Made by a program: the position numbers and the translations under genes. A DNA stretch of 64,000 nt, taken from contig JBGTLA010000160.1 of the NCBI GenBank assembly GCA_041744375.1, forward strand, positions 29,060 to 93,059. The letters run 5' to 3'. Shown one piece after another: positions 1-8,508 of this stretch (position 1 is its first letter; each line of letters opens with the position of its first letter). This stretch comes from JBGTLA01 sp041744375 (lineage in GTDB: Bacteria > Actinomycetota > Acidimicrobiia > Spongiisociales > ZC4RG35). A model generated the notes under the pieces. The model worked only from the letters and a program-made list of their open reading frames with translations. It was not told where the DNA came from and made no database searches.

Positions 1-606
1 TTCTACGAGTCCGACCCTTCACGAGGTTTCGTGCGGGGGGCCAAGTGGAGCATGGCCCCGAGTACCGGTGGACCTCTCAATGCTGCGCTGCCGGCGCGCG
101 CCGGGGATGTGTGTTGGGGTTCCGATCACCACCGCCGCGTCAAGAGTCGGTTCGGGCATTGTTTGAGTTGGGGGATCTTCGGTGAGGACCTTCCTGCCGT
201 CGACAATCGAATCGAGCTCCATAACGCGCTGCGGGATGGAAGCGGCCTGGCGGCACCCAAGGTCAGCTATCGAGTGAGCTCGAACACGCGCCGACTGCTC
301 GACTACCACGTGGCCCGGGCGAGCGAGTCTCTCGTCGAGGCGGGTGCCCACACGATCGAGAGCAGTCAACTCTTGCGCGAGTCGGGATGGCACCTCATGG
401 GCACCGCCCGCATGGGTGACGATCCCGCCGGCTCGGTGGTCGACCAGTTCGGCCGAGCGCACGACGTCGAGAACCTCTATGTCGTCGACGGAAGCCTGTT
501 CGTGACCTCTGGGGGGGTCAATCCCACGAGCACGATTTGTGCGCTGGCGCTCCGATGTGCCGAGCGGATGATCGAGGGTCGACGCTGGCAACGGACTCCG
601 GCATGA
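1..606 (+). CDS. GMC-family FAD oxidoreductase, C-terminal part (5' end outside window)
   Basis: The frame is open from the first base, so this is the 3' part of a gene that begins before the window; 201 residues are visible. It matches the C-terminal half of glucose-methanol-choline (GMC) oxidoreductases, nearest to the gluconate 2-dehydrogenase large-subunit branch. The family's catalytic His is seen in HLMGTARMG (visible residue 131) and its partner Asn in GGVNPTSTI (residue 174). The FAD-binding Rossmann segment is missing only because of the window edge. A subunit-3-like gene follows after 40 bp, which suggests a two-subunit dehydrogenase that oxidises an alcohol group. The substrate cannot be told; family assignment is firm. 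Confidence 0.9.
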   Translation, partial: FYESDPSRGFVRGAKWSMAPSTGGPLNAALPARAGDVCWGSDHHRRVKSRFGHCLSWGIFGEDLPAVDNRIELHNALRDGSGLAAPKVSYRVSSNTRRLLDYHVARASESLVEAGAHTIESSQLLRESGWHLMGTARMGDDPAGSVVDQFGRAHDVENLYVVDGSLFVTSGGVNPTSTICALALRCAERMIEGRRWQRTPA

Positions 607-646
607 CCCACTTCGGGGGATCGCCCGGAGTTGCGACGGCGCGCCG

Positions 647-1093
647 ATGATTCCGTCGACTTCTCGAGCCAGGCTGGCCGACATCGCCGATGAGTTGATT
701 CCCGCGGCCGAAGGGATGCCTTCCGCCTCACAGGTCGGCGTGGCCCAACAGCAGCTCGAGGTCGTGTTTGCCTCACGACCGGATCTGGTAGAGCCCCTGC
801 AGCGAGTGCTGGCAGTCTCGTTCGGCGGCTCGGCGGTGGAGTTCCTGGAGGCGCTTGCCCAGACGGATCCACCAGGCCACGAGGCACTGGTCCTGACCAT
901 TCTCGGGGGTTATTACACCAGCGAGCACGTCGCTGGCCTCCTCGGATATCCCGGTCAAGGAGCAACCGTGGTGGTCCCCGACGTCTACCCCTGGTACGTC
1001 GATGAGGGACTCCTGGACGTCGTTCTCGAGCGTGGCCCGATCTATCGGCCGACACCGGTCGAGGGGAATGAAGATGCTCCTCGACCTGGTTGA
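647..1093 (+). CDS. Gluconate 2-dehydrogenase subunit 3-like small subunit
   Basis: A 148-residue protein similar to the small subunit (subunit 3 family) that accompanies membrane-bound GMC dehydrogenases. Features visible: an N-terminal helix with LADIADELIPA, then GGYYTSEHVAGLLGYPGQ and a PWYVDEGLLD tail, all typical of this family. Family members usually carry a Tat signal that co-exports the large subunit; none is visible here, so either the complex stays in the cytoplasm or the start lies elsewhere. No clear ribosome site precedes the ATG. It directly follows the GMC gene on the same strand, consistent with a two-gene unit. Assignment rests on family resemblance and position. Confidence 0.75.
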   Translation: MIPSTSRARLADIADELIPAAEGMPSASQVGVAQQQLEVVFASRPDLVEPLQRVLAVSFGGSAVEFLEALAQTDPPGHEALVLTILGGYYTSEHVAGLLGYPGQGATVVVPDVYPWYVDEGLLDVVLERGPIYRPTPVEGNEDAPRPG

Positions 1094-1235
1094 CGGAGGT
1101 GGCCCCGTCGTTGATCAGGCAGCTGGTGGGGCTTGTGTCGCCCACGTGGTAGGAGCTGTCCAACCACGGTGACGACGGCCGGCTGAGGCCTGACGCCTGC
1201 GTGCACCCAGTACCGGGCGGGCGGCCGCTCAATGT

Positions 1236-1246
1236 TATATGATCGG
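1236..1246 (+). promoter_or_regulatory. Candidate operator/promoter element TATATGATCGG before the amidase gene
   Basis: An AT-rich patch in otherwise GC-rich DNA, ending 45 bp before the amidase start. The same pattern (TATAYNATCSG) recurs at 7381 and 18814, again just before genes of the island. It could be a site for the island's GntR regulator or simply a -10 promoter box; the sequence alone cannot separate the two. Confidence 0.4.
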
Positions 1247-1291
1247 GTCATCGACCGAATACGAATGTCGCCCGACCAAGGGGAAGCCCAC

Positions 1292-2773
1292 ATGGCTGTG
1301 CACGATGAACTGGCCTACGCCACCGCCACGGACCTCGCCGCACGAATCCGTCGACGGGAATTGTCACCCGTGGAGGTGGTCGAGTCCACCATCGAAAGGA
1401 TCGAGCGACGCAACCCCAGCCTCAACGCCTTCATCTACCTGGGCTTCGACGACGCCCGCCAGCAAGCGAAGGAGGCCGAGCAGGCCGTTGTGTCGGGGGC
1501 CGACCTCGGTCGACTCCATGGTGTCCCGACGGCGATCAAGGACCTGTTCGACTTCAAGCCCGGTTGGCCCGCCACCTTCGGGGGAATACGGGCCTTCCAG
1601 AACTTCGTCGCCGACTTCTCCTGCGTCTTCGCCGAACGCGTCGAACGAGCCGGAGCCATCATCATGGGCAAGACGAACAGTCCCGTCATGGGGTTCCGCG
1701 GCACCTGCGACAATCCACTGTACGGTCCCACCCGCAACCCTTTCGATACCAGTCGTAACCCCGGCGGATCATCCGGCGGGAGTGCCGCCGCGGTTGCCGA
1801 CGGCCTCGTTCCGTTCGCGGAAGGAACGGATGGCGGCGGCTCGATCCGGATCCCAGCAGCCTGGTGCGGGCTCTATGGTTACAAGGCTTCGTTCGGCCGA
1901 GTTCCCTGTGTCGTGCGTCCTAACGCCTTCGGCAACACCATGCCGTTCATCTTCGAGGGACCCCTGACCCGCAACGTCGACGATGCGGCCCTGGCACTCA
2001 ACGTGCTATCCGGCTACGACCCGCGTGATCCCTTCAGCCTCGACGAGGTGCGTGACTTCACGACCGCAGTGCATCGGTCCATCCGGGGAATGCGTATCGC
2101 CTACAGTCCCGACTTCGGTGTCTACCCCGTTGACCGGAGAGTTAGCAAGGTAGTCGCCGAGGCCGTGCAGGCCTTTGCCGAAGCCGGCGCCCATGTCGAA
2201 GAGGTGGAGATCGACCTGCCCTACGATCAACGCCAGCTGAGCGACCTGTGGTGCCGCCAGATCATGCTCGTCAATCTCGGTACGTTCGAGCACTTCAAGA
2301 GCCTGGGCATCGACCTCCTGGCCGATCACCGGGATGACTTTCCGCCTCAGTACCTGCGTTGGATCGACGAGGCGTACACGGCTGGAGCCGTGGACATCAA
2401 TCGGGACTACGCCATGCGCACAACGGTGTACGACGCCATTCAGGCTGTTTTCGAGACTCACGACCTGTTGGTCACGCCGACCCTCGCTGCGCTGCCGGTG
2501 CTCAACAGCGATGACGGCAATACCACCGGGCCGTCGGAGATCGAGGGTGTCGAGGTGGACGAGCTCATCGGCTGGTGCATGACGTACTTCACCAACTTCT
2601 CCGGGCATCCGTCGGCTTCCATTCCGGCGGGCATGGCTGAAGGGCTACCAGTGGGAATGCAGCTGATCGGGCGACGCTACGCAGACGATGACGTGCTGGC
2701 GGCGAGTGCCGCCTTCGAACGTGTGCGGCCGTGGCAGCACACCTACCAGGATTGCCTGGCTCGACCGCTGTGA
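1292..2773 (+). CDS. Amidase (amidase-signature family)
   Basis: A 493-residue amidase-signature hydrolase that cleaves a C-N amide bond through a Ser-cisSer-Lys triad. The Lys is in GVPTAIKD (about residue 83), the cis-Ser in NPGGSSGGS (about 160) and the nucleophile Ser in DGGGSIRIPA (about 184). Length is usual for the family (450-520). The ATG at 1292 was chosen because AAGGGGAAG lies just upstream; an in-frame ATG at 1232 would place an odd Arg-rich extension before the conserved start. The gene follows an AT-rich element and precedes a gene of unknown function by 14 bp. In this island it probably releases an amine, amino acid or ammonia from the imported substrate; the actual amide is unknown. 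Confidence 0.93.
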   Translation: MAVHDELAYATATDLAARIRRRELSPVEVVESTIERIERRNPSLNAFIYLGFDDARQQAKEAEQAVVSGADLGRLHGVPTAIKDLFDFKPGWPATFGGIRAFQNFVADFSCVFAERVERAGAIIMGKTNSPVMGFRGTCDNPLYGPTRNPFDTSRNPGGSSGGSAAAVADGLVPFAEGTDGGGSIRIPAAWCGLYGYKASFGRVPCVVRPNAFGNTMPFIFEGPLTRNVDDAALALNVLSGYDPRDPFSLDEVRDFTTAVHRSIRGMRIAYSPDFGVYPVDRRVSKVVAEAVQAFAEAGAHVEEVEIDLPYDQRQLSDLWCRQIMLVNLGTFEHFKSLGIDLLADHRDDFPPQYLRWIDEAYTAGAVDINRDYAMRTTVYDAIQAVFETHDLLVTPTLAALPVLNSDDGNTTGPSEIEGVEVDELIGWCMTYFTNFSGHPSASIPAGMAEGLPVGMQLIGRRYADDDVLAASAAFERVRPWQHTYQDCLARPL

Positions 2774-2787
2774 TTCGGGGCCACACG

Positions 2788-4023
2788 ATGGGAGCAAACC
2801 TGCGCACATCCATCTTCACGTTCGCCACCGACTTGCATGACGAGGGCGTCGATTCAGTGCTCGAAACCGTCTCTGAACGGGGTGGAGTCGGCGGGATCAC
2901 GATGGCGGTCTCGTATCACCACGGACGCGACGTCTTTCCTCACAATCCGGCTCGCAAGATCCACTTCCTCGAGGGCGGGGCGGTCTTCTTCCGGCCGGAG
3001 CTCTCGGCATACGGGGGACGAATTCGGCCTCATGTGAGCAAGTTGGCACAGGAGCACGATGTCTTGGCCACCGTGCGCGCCGCCACGGAACGCCACTCGA
3101 TGGAGTTGCATGCGTGGACGGTGTTCCTCCACAACACGACTCTCGGAACGAAGCACCCCGAATGCGCGGTGCGTAATGCCTTCGACGACGCCTACCTGAC
3201 CGATCTCTGCCCGGCCAACCCCGATGTCCGTCGCTATGCGGTGAGTCTTGCAGCCGATGTCATGCGGTATCGCCCGGACACGGTGCTGGCCGAGTCGCTC
3301 CACTACCACCCACTCGAGCACGGATTCCACCATGAGCGTTACTTCGTGGACCTGGGGGCATCGGCGAGGTTCTTGCTGGGACTTTGCTTCTGTCAGCACT
3401 GTTTGACTCGAGCCGAACACCACGGCATCGACGGGGAGCGAACCAAAGAGGAGGCGCGAGCCCACATCCAGCGAGCGTTCGATGCGGTACCCACCGACGC
3501 AGGGGTGGCCGACGTTGAGCGCGAGGACGCACGCTCGCTCTTCGATGGCCGGCTGGGCGCCTACCTAGACATGCGCGCCGAAGCGGTGTCCACCCTCGCC
3601 GCCGACATCGCAGCAGAGGTCGACTCCCACGGTGGGCGGTTCACGTTCATGGACCTATCCGGCGCCGTGAAGGGATATGCGACCGGTCGTCCCGAAGGTG
3701 CCCCTGCACCGTCGATCGCCTGGCGCCTCGGGGTGGACATCGAGCAGTTGGCCGAGGTCTGCCATGGCATCCAGGCGATCGGCTATGCCTACGAGCCGGA
3801 TCGGTTGCGCCTCGATCTCGGCGCATACCTGGAGCTCATCGACGGTGGAGCCGACTTCTCGGTGGCACTGCGGCCGATGGACCCGGATTGCGACTCGGCC
3901 GACAACCTGGCCGCCAAGCTGGCGCTGAGCCGGGAACTCGGGTTGGTTCGCGCCGATTTCTACCACTACGGCTTCATGCGCTTGTCGACCCTGGACCTGC
4001 TTCACGAAGCCTTGACCGACTGA
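2788..4023 (+). CDS. Unrecognised protein, possibly TIM-barrel glycosidase-like
   Basis: A 411-residue protein I do not recognise with certainty. It has alternating hydrophobic strands and charged helices suggestive of a TIM barrel, e.g. GGITMAVSYHHGRDVFPHN near the start, ESLHYHPLEHGFHHE in the middle and ADFSVALRPMDPD late, resembling hypothetical glycosyl-hydrolase-like barrels. A CFCQHC cluster about two fifths of the way along could bind a metal or be structural. No signal peptide is seen, so it is probably cytoplasmic. The ATG at 2788 follows the amidase stop by 14 bp, so the two are probably one transcript. Its 3' end overlaps the convergent deacylase gene by 22 bp. A role in breaking down the island's substrate is inferred only from position. 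Confidence 0.6.
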   Translation: MGANLRTSIFTFATDLHDEGVDSVLETVSERGGVGGITMAVSYHHGRDVFPHNPARKIHFLEGGAVFFRPELSAYGGRIRPHVSKLAQEHDVLATVRAATERHSMELHAWTVFLHNTTLGTKHPECAVRNAFDDAYLTDLCPANPDVRRYAVSLAADVMRYRPDTVLAESLHYHPLEHGFHHERYFVDLGASARFLLGLCFCQHCLTRAEHHGIDGERTKEEARAHIQRAFDAVPTDAGVADVEREDARSLFDGRLGAYLDMRAEAVSTLAADIAAEVDSHGGRFTFMDLSGAVKGYATGRPEGAPAPSIAWRLGVDIEQLAEVCHGIQAIGYAYEPDRLRLDLGAYLELIDGGADFSVALRPMDPDCDSADNLAAKLALSRELGLVRADFYHYGFMRLSTLDLLHEALTD

Positions 4024-5612
4024 GCGCCCATCCTGCGGATCGAGTGCCCTGGGAGCCTGCCTGTGTGCACTCCGTCGTCCACCACGGGAACCCCGTTGAC
4101 GATCACGAAACGAATGCCGGCGGGCGCTTGCCGTGGCTCCTGGTAGGTCCCGCGATCGGAGACTGTCTTTCTGTCGAAGCAGACCAGGTCGGCCGCCATG
4201 CCGGGGCGAACCAGCCCTCGGTCGGTGAAGCCGAGTCGCATGGCCGGCAGCGACGTCATCTTTCGGACAGCCTGCTCGATGGGCAGGATGCCGAGCTCTC
4301 GGCTGTAGTGGCCGAGGTATCGGGGAAAGGTTCCCCACGCCCGGGGATGAGGTCGGTCACCGACCAGGATCCCGTCGCTTCCCGCCATGTGTGCCGGGTG
4401 GGTCATGATCTCCCGCACGTTCTCCTCGTTCCCTATGTGTTCGAGACACGACGTGCCCAGCTCCTCGTCCGCCAGTAGATCGCACAGGAAGTCGATCGGT
4501 CTCTGGCCGGCCGAGGCGGCGGCCTCCTCCATGCTCTGACCCACCAGATGGGCGTTGCGCGGGTGAGCCGTGCCGGAGATCACGATCACCGACCAATCGA
4601 TGGGTATGCCCTGGAATCCGTCGGAGCCGGTCTGCTCGAGTTCTGCTCGAAGACGGTCACGCAGGTCGGGGTCGGCGAGCCGAGCCAGAGTCGCGTCGTG
4701 TCCGCCGGCCTGGAACCAGCTGGGAAGGATGGCATGGAGATAGGTGGCTCCAGCGAGGTAGGGATAGCTGTCGAGTGTCACCTCGATTTGGTCGTCGCGG
4801 GCTGCGTCCACCATGGCCAGCAGTTCTCCAGCTCGACCACGATTCACCTCGAAGCCGAGATGGGCGTGGGCGTAGTGGAGGGAGACACCCGACCTCCGGG
4901 CCACCTCTATGCAGGCGGCGTACGCTTCGAGGGCGTGGCTGCCGTAGTTGCGATGGTGGGGGCAGTAATAGCCACCGTAGGCGGCGACCACCTCACACAA
5001 GGCAACCAGTTCGTCGTCATCGGCATAGGCGGCCGGAGTGTACGTCAGCCCCGCCGACATCCCCACGGCTCCGTCCTCGAGGCCGGTGGCGACTAGCTGG
5101 CGCATATGTGTGAGCTGGGCGGGGGAGGGGGAACCGTCGGACTGGCCCATCGCCACCATGCGGATGGTGCCGTGAGGAACGAGGTAGGCAGCGTTGACGG
5201 CGATCCCTCGATCAAGGCGGTCCAGATACTCGCCGACCGTCCGCCAGCTCCAGTCGAACCCGGGCGGGTCACCGTTCCACCCTCGCAATTGGCGGCGTAG
5301 GTCTTCGAGTACCCCGTCGGTGACCGGCGCATAGCTCAAACCGTCCTGGCCGAGGACGTCGAGTGTCACCCCTTGTTGCACCTTGGCTTCGTGGCCCGGA
5401 TTGGCCAGGATCTGGAGGTCGGAGTGAGAATGCATGTCGATGAAACCGGGGGCGACGGTCAGCCCGGTGGCATCTATCGTTCGCGGGGCGACCGATTCGA
5501 GTGTTCGGCCGACTTCGCTGATGCGGTCGCCGGTGATGGCCACGTCCGCCCGAAAGGCGGGATTGCCGGCACCGTCCAGCACCTCGCCTCCGCGTAGGAG
5601 GAGGTCGGCCAT
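4002..5612 (-). CDS. N-acyl-D-amino-acid deacylase (D-aminoacylase family)
   Basis: A 536-residue amidohydrolase of the D-aminoacylase/dihydroorotase-like type, which removes the acyl group from N-acyl-D-amino acids in the cytoplasm. The zinc motif HSHSD is near residues 61-65, and the family signature AGSDGILVG with HPRAWGTFPRYLG is near the C-terminus, followed by the usual GxVxxGMAADLVCFD closing motif. Length is as expected (480-550). The ATG at 5612 has GAGGAG five bases upstream; a GTG at 5618 would overlap the preceding short-chain dehydrogenase stop as GTGA. It is the last gene of a minus-strand unit with the SDR and a lyase. The presence of a D-amino-acid PLP enzyme and RidA in the same island fits release of a free D-amino acid. 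Confidence 0.88.
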   Translation of the reverse strand: MADLLLRGGEVLDGAGNPAFRADVAITGDRISEVGRTLESVAPRTIDATGLTVAPGFIDMHSHSDLQILANPGHEAKVQQGVTLDVLGQDGLSYAPVTDGVLEDLRRQLRGWNGDPPGFDWSWRTVGEYLDRLDRGIAVNAAYLVPHGTIRMVAMGQSDGSPSPAQLTHMRQLVATGLEDGAVGMSAGLTYTPAAYADDDELVALCEVVAAYGGYYCPHHRNYGSHALEAYAACIEVARRSGVSLHYAHAHLGFEVNRGRAGELLAMVDAARDDQIEVTLDSYPYLAGATYLHAILPSWFQAGGHDATLARLADPDLRDRLRAELEQTGSDGFQGIPIDWSVIVISGTAHPRNAHLVGQSMEEAAASAGQRPIDFLCDLLADEELGTSCLEHIGNEENVREIMTHPAHMAGSDGILVGDRPHPRAWGTFPRYLGHYSRELGILPIEQAVRKMTSLPAMRLGFTDRGLVRPGMAADLVCFDRKTVSDRGTYQEPRQAPAGIRFVIVNGVPVVDDGVHTGRLPGHSIRRMGAQSVKAS

Positions 5613-5614
5613 GA

Positions 5615-6412
5615 TCACTCCTCGTCAGCGGCCATGGCCAACAACTCGCGGGTCATGACCTCGTTGCCGGCCAGGAGGCCACCGTCGACACGGAGGGTGG
5701 CGCCCGAAATCCAGCCGGCATCGTCTGAGGCCAGGAACATCGCCGCCTTGGCGACGTCCTCGGGCTCGCCCACCCTCCCCAGTGGATACCACTTCACCAA
5801 CCGCTCGAAGACACGTGGGTCACGATCCACCCTTTCCTGCCAGATCGGGGTCCGAATCGTGCCGGGTGCGATGGCATTGGCGCGAATGCCATGACGGCCG
5901 TAGCGCATTGCCACCCCTTGGGTCAGGTTGATGACCCCAGCCTTGGCGGCACTGTACGCCTCGTTGCCCAAGGCGGACAGCCCGTTGACGGAGGCGATGT
6001 TGACGATAGACCCGGCTCGTTGTTCGATCATGTGGGGCAGCACGGCCCGTGTGCAGAGGAAGGTTCCGCTCATCACGACGGCGACGTCGTGGTCCCAGGT
6101 CTCTGGCTCGGTGAGAAGGACGTCATCGCCGTCGGCCACGGCTGCGTTGTTGACCAGAACGTCGACTCGCCCGAAGGTGCTGACGGCAACATCGACGATG
6201 TGATCGACGCCATCGGGCGTGCTGACGTCGGCCGTCACGGACGCGGCGGTACCATCAACTTCCTCGATGGAGGCCACCGTTCTCTGAGCGGCTCCCTCGT
6301 TCCAGTCTGCCACCACCGTCGCCGCACCCTCGCCCGCGAACAAGCGCGCCATGACGGCTCCGATCCCCGATCCGCCTCCGGTTATGACCACGACCCTGTC
6401 GACGAATCGCAT
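5615..6412 (-). CDS. Short-chain dehydrogenase/reductase (SDR)
   Basis: A 265-residue classical SDR that oxidises or reduces an alcohol/carbonyl with NAD(P). Visible motifs are the cofactor loop TGGGSGIG near residue 11, NNA near residue 90, a catalytic Ser in NIASVNG, YSAAK as the Tyr-Lys pair, and PGTIRTP after it. The acidic residue after the second strand (ADW) hints at NAD rather than NADP. It lies between the DHDPS-like lyase (11 bp upstream) and the deacylase (start/stop overlap), so the three are one operon. Its likely role is oxidation or reduction of a hydroxy- or keto-acid intermediate, but the substrate is not readable. Confidence 0.92.
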   Translation of the reverse strand: MRFVDRVVVITGGGSGIGAVMARLFAGEGAATVVADWNEGAAQRTVASIEEVDGTAASVTADVSTPDGVDHIVDVAVSTFGRVDVLVNNAAVADGDDVLLTEPETWDHDVAVVMSGTFLCTRAVLPHMIEQRAGSIVNIASVNGLSALGNEAYSAAKAGVINLTQGVAMRYGRHGIRANAIAPGTIRTPIWQERVDRDPRVFERLVKWYPLGRVGEPEDVAKAAMFLASDDAGWISGATLRVDGGLLAGNEVMTRELLAMAADEE

Positions 6413-6423
6413 CGATTCTCCTC

Positions 6424-7314
6424 CTATGCACTCACAAAGAGTCTGTCGCTTTCGAACAGGGCTCCGAGTTCCGCCCGGCGTCTCTCGTCGAGAGGGGTCA
6501 GGGGTGCAAGAACCTCGTCGCTGGAAATGACGCCGAGGCGAAACAAGGCGTGCTTGACCACTGCGGGGTATTGGTCGGGCCCCAAGATGAGTTCGACGAT
6601 GAAAGGCAGCAAACGGTCATAGAGCGACCTTCCCCCATCCCCCGTCCCGCGCCGAGCGGCGTCGAACCAGGCACGGCACGCCTGCGGGAAGACTTGAGGG
6701 GCGGCCGTGACCGCCCCTTCGCATCCGCGGGCGATCTGGTGGTGCATGACTTCGTCCGAGCCGGCCAGCAATGTGGCATCGCACATCTCGGCGAGGCGGG
6801 TCACCTTGTCGAGGTCGGGGTCGGTCACCTTGACGTGATTGATATTGGGTGACCCGGCGACGATGGAAGCGATGAGCTCGGCGCTCATGGCGGTCTTGGT
6901 CGTCTTCGGGTTGTCGTAGATCATGATCTCACGGTCGGTGCCTCGTGCCACCGCGGCGAAGAAGGCCTCGACCCCCTGTGACGAGTTCGTGAAGTAGAAG
7001 GGTGGTGGGACCAGATAGCCCACGACTCCCAGACCGTCGCCTTCCTCGGTGAGTTCTGCGATGTCGGCGAGGCTGGTACTGGCCACACCGGCGATGACTG
7101 GCAGGCGACCGTCGACGGCGTCCATGAACGAGCGGAGAGCTCGCCGGCGTCCGCTCCGCCCCAGGCTGGGACCCTCACCGCAGCTTCCTCCGACGACCAG
7201 GCCGTCGAGGTGACCCACCGTGTGCTCGACGAGGTTGGCGATCCCGTCCGGATCGACCGCTCCGGCCACCATCGGAGTGACAACCGGGGGCATCAGACCG
7301 CGAAATCGATTCAT
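6424..7314 (-). CDS. Dihydrodipicolinate synthase/N-acetylneuraminate lyase superfamily lyase
   Basis: A 296-residue Schiff-base aldolase or dehydratase of the DHDPS/NAL superfamily. GGSCGEGPSLG corresponds to the GTTGE pyruvate-carboxylate loop, MIYDNP holds the catalytic Tyr and NHVKVTD the Schiff-base Lys. GGSCGE in place of GTTGE argues against true DapA; catabolic relatives such as keto-deoxy-sugar-acid or hydroxyproline-pathway enzymes are likelier. The ATG at 7314 fits family alignments; a GTG at 7326 is also possible. It heads the minus-strand operon lyase-SDR-deacylase and is divergent from the Gfo/Idh/MocA gene across 114 bp that contain an AT-rich element. Confidence 0.88.
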   Translation of the reverse strand: MNRFRGLMPPVVTPMVAGAVDPDGIANLVEHTVGHLDGLVVGGSCGEGPSLGRSGRRRALRSFMDAVDGRLPVIAGVASTSLADIAELTEEGDGLGVVGYLVPPPFYFTNSSQGVEAFFAAVARGTDREIMIYDNPKTTKTAMSAELIASIVAGSPNINHVKVTDPDLDKVTRLAEMCDATLLAGSDEVMHHQIARGCEGAVTAAPQVFPQACRAWFDAARRGTGDGGRSLYDRLLPFIVELILGPDQYPAVVKHALFRLGVISSDEVLAPLTPLDERRRAELGALFESDRLFVSA

Positions 7315-7380
7315 ACCTGGCACCACTTTCTGACAGATTCCCGACGGTGGCGGACTTCGTTGACAGCCCTCAACCTACTT

Positions 7381-7391
7381 TATATCATCCG
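7381..7391 (+). promoter_or_regulatory. Candidate operator/promoter element TATATCATCCG in a divergent intergenic region
   Basis: The second copy of the TATAYNATCSG pattern, 37 bp before the Gfo/Idh/MocA start and 66 bp before the divergent lyase start. A single site here could serve both directions. Function is inferred from recurrence and position only. Confidence 0.4.
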
Positions 7392-7428
7392 CGCCTCATC
7401 GCACGTCGAGGACTGAGGAGCGCTTCAC

Positions 7429-8454
7429 ATGGGAGACACGTACGGAGTTGCCATCATCGGGGCGGGGTGGGTTGCCGGTGAGTACGTCAAAGCCTTCCGG
7501 GACCATCCTCAGACCAACCTGGTGGGTGTCTACAACCGCACCCCGGGCAAGGCAACCGCCCTGTGCGAGAGCCATGGCGTGGACGCCCAGGAGTATGCCA
7601 GCGTCGACGATCTCTTCGACGACGACCGCGTCCAGATCATCGCATCGTGCACTCCACCGGATGTGCGCCCGGAGCACGTGATCCGGGCGGCCGAGTCCGG
7701 TCGCCATGTGGTGATCGAGAAGCCAGTGGCGCTGACACCTGAGGGTGTTGCCCAGATCCGAAAGGCGATCACAGACAGCGGAGTCAAGTCGGTCACCTCT
7801 TTCGTCCTGCGGTGGAATCCCCAGCTGGAGACCATCCGTCAGTTGGTCGATGACGGCGTCGTCGGAGACCTGGTGTACGCCGAGGCCGACTACTGGCACC
7901 CGATCAGCAAGTCATATCCTTGTTACGACTGGATCGTGAGCAAGGAGATCGGAGGAAGTGCCTTCATCGCCGGAGGGTGCCACGCCGTCGACGCCATTCG
8001 CTGGCTCGGGGGCGAAGTCGTCGAGGTGTCGGCTTTCTCTGCTCCGGCCAAGTTGAACCTCGACTACGGCTACGACCCGAACATCGTGGCGTCGTTGAAG
8101 TTCGAGAACGGGGCCGTCGGCAAGTTGTCGACCATCTTGGACGGCGACACGCCCTACATCTTCAACACCCGTTTCTTCGGCACCGAAGGGTCGATCCAGA
8201 ACAACGAGGTGTATTCGTCGAAGCGTTATCCCGGTTCACTGGACTATTGGCGGTTCCCCACCGTCGAACCCGATAGCGGCGACGTGACGCACCACCCCTT
8301 CGTGCCGGAGATCGCACACTTCATCGAGTGCATCGACAACGACGTCGAGTCCCACGCGTCGATTCACGATTCCTACAAGTCGATGGCGATCTGTTTCGCA
8401 ATCGACGATTCGGCAGCCCAGGGTGGGATCCCCGTGAAGGTGGATCTCAGCTGA
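7429..8454 (+). CDS. Gfo/Idh/MocA-family oxidoreductase
   Basis: A 341-residue NAD(P)-dependent dehydrogenase of the glucose-fructose oxidoreductase/inositol dehydrogenase/MocA family. The N-terminal Rossmann fold begins VAIIGAGWVAGEY, and the family motif EKPVALT (residue about 97) carries the conserved Lys. The C-terminal beta-sheet domain includes GGCHAVDAIRWLGG, matching the usual GGxxxHxxDxxxWLxG motif with its catalytic His-Asp. Such enzymes oxidise sugars, inositols or sugar-amine derivatives. GAGGAG precedes the ATG. It is the first gene of a plus-strand unit that continues into the Liv-type importer (54 bp to the binding protein), which suggests that the imported compound, or a product of it, is its substrate. 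Confidence 0.92.
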   Translation: MGDTYGVAIIGAGWVAGEYVKAFRDHPQTNLVGVYNRTPGKATALCESHGVDAQEYASVDDLFDDDRVQIIASCTPPDVRPEHVIRAAESGRHVVIEKPVALTPEGVAQIRKAITDSGVKSVTSFVLRWNPQLETIRQLVDDGVVGDLVYAEADYWHPISKSYPCYDWIVSKEIGGSAFIAGGCHAVDAIRWLGGEVVEVSAFSAPAKLNLDYGYDPNIVASLKFENGAVGKLSTILDGDTPYIFNTRFFGTEGSIQNNEVYSSKRYPGSLDYWRFPTVEPDSGDVTHHPFVPEIAHFIECIDNDVESHASIHDSYKSMAICFAIDDSAAQGGIPVKVDLS

Positions 8455-8508
8455 CGGCCAGAGACAGATCAGTTCCGGTGGCGACACGACATACGAGAAG
8501 GAGCAGGC

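Noticed and set aside
1232..1291. Amidase start at ATG 1232
   Set aside because: This extension is not conserved-looking, and ATG 1292 has a good ribosome site directly upstream.
6424..7314. True dapA (lysine biosynthesis) for either DHDPS-like gene
   Set aside because: Both lack the GTTGE loop of DapA and lie in a catabolic cluster beside a kinase, dehydrogenases and an importer.
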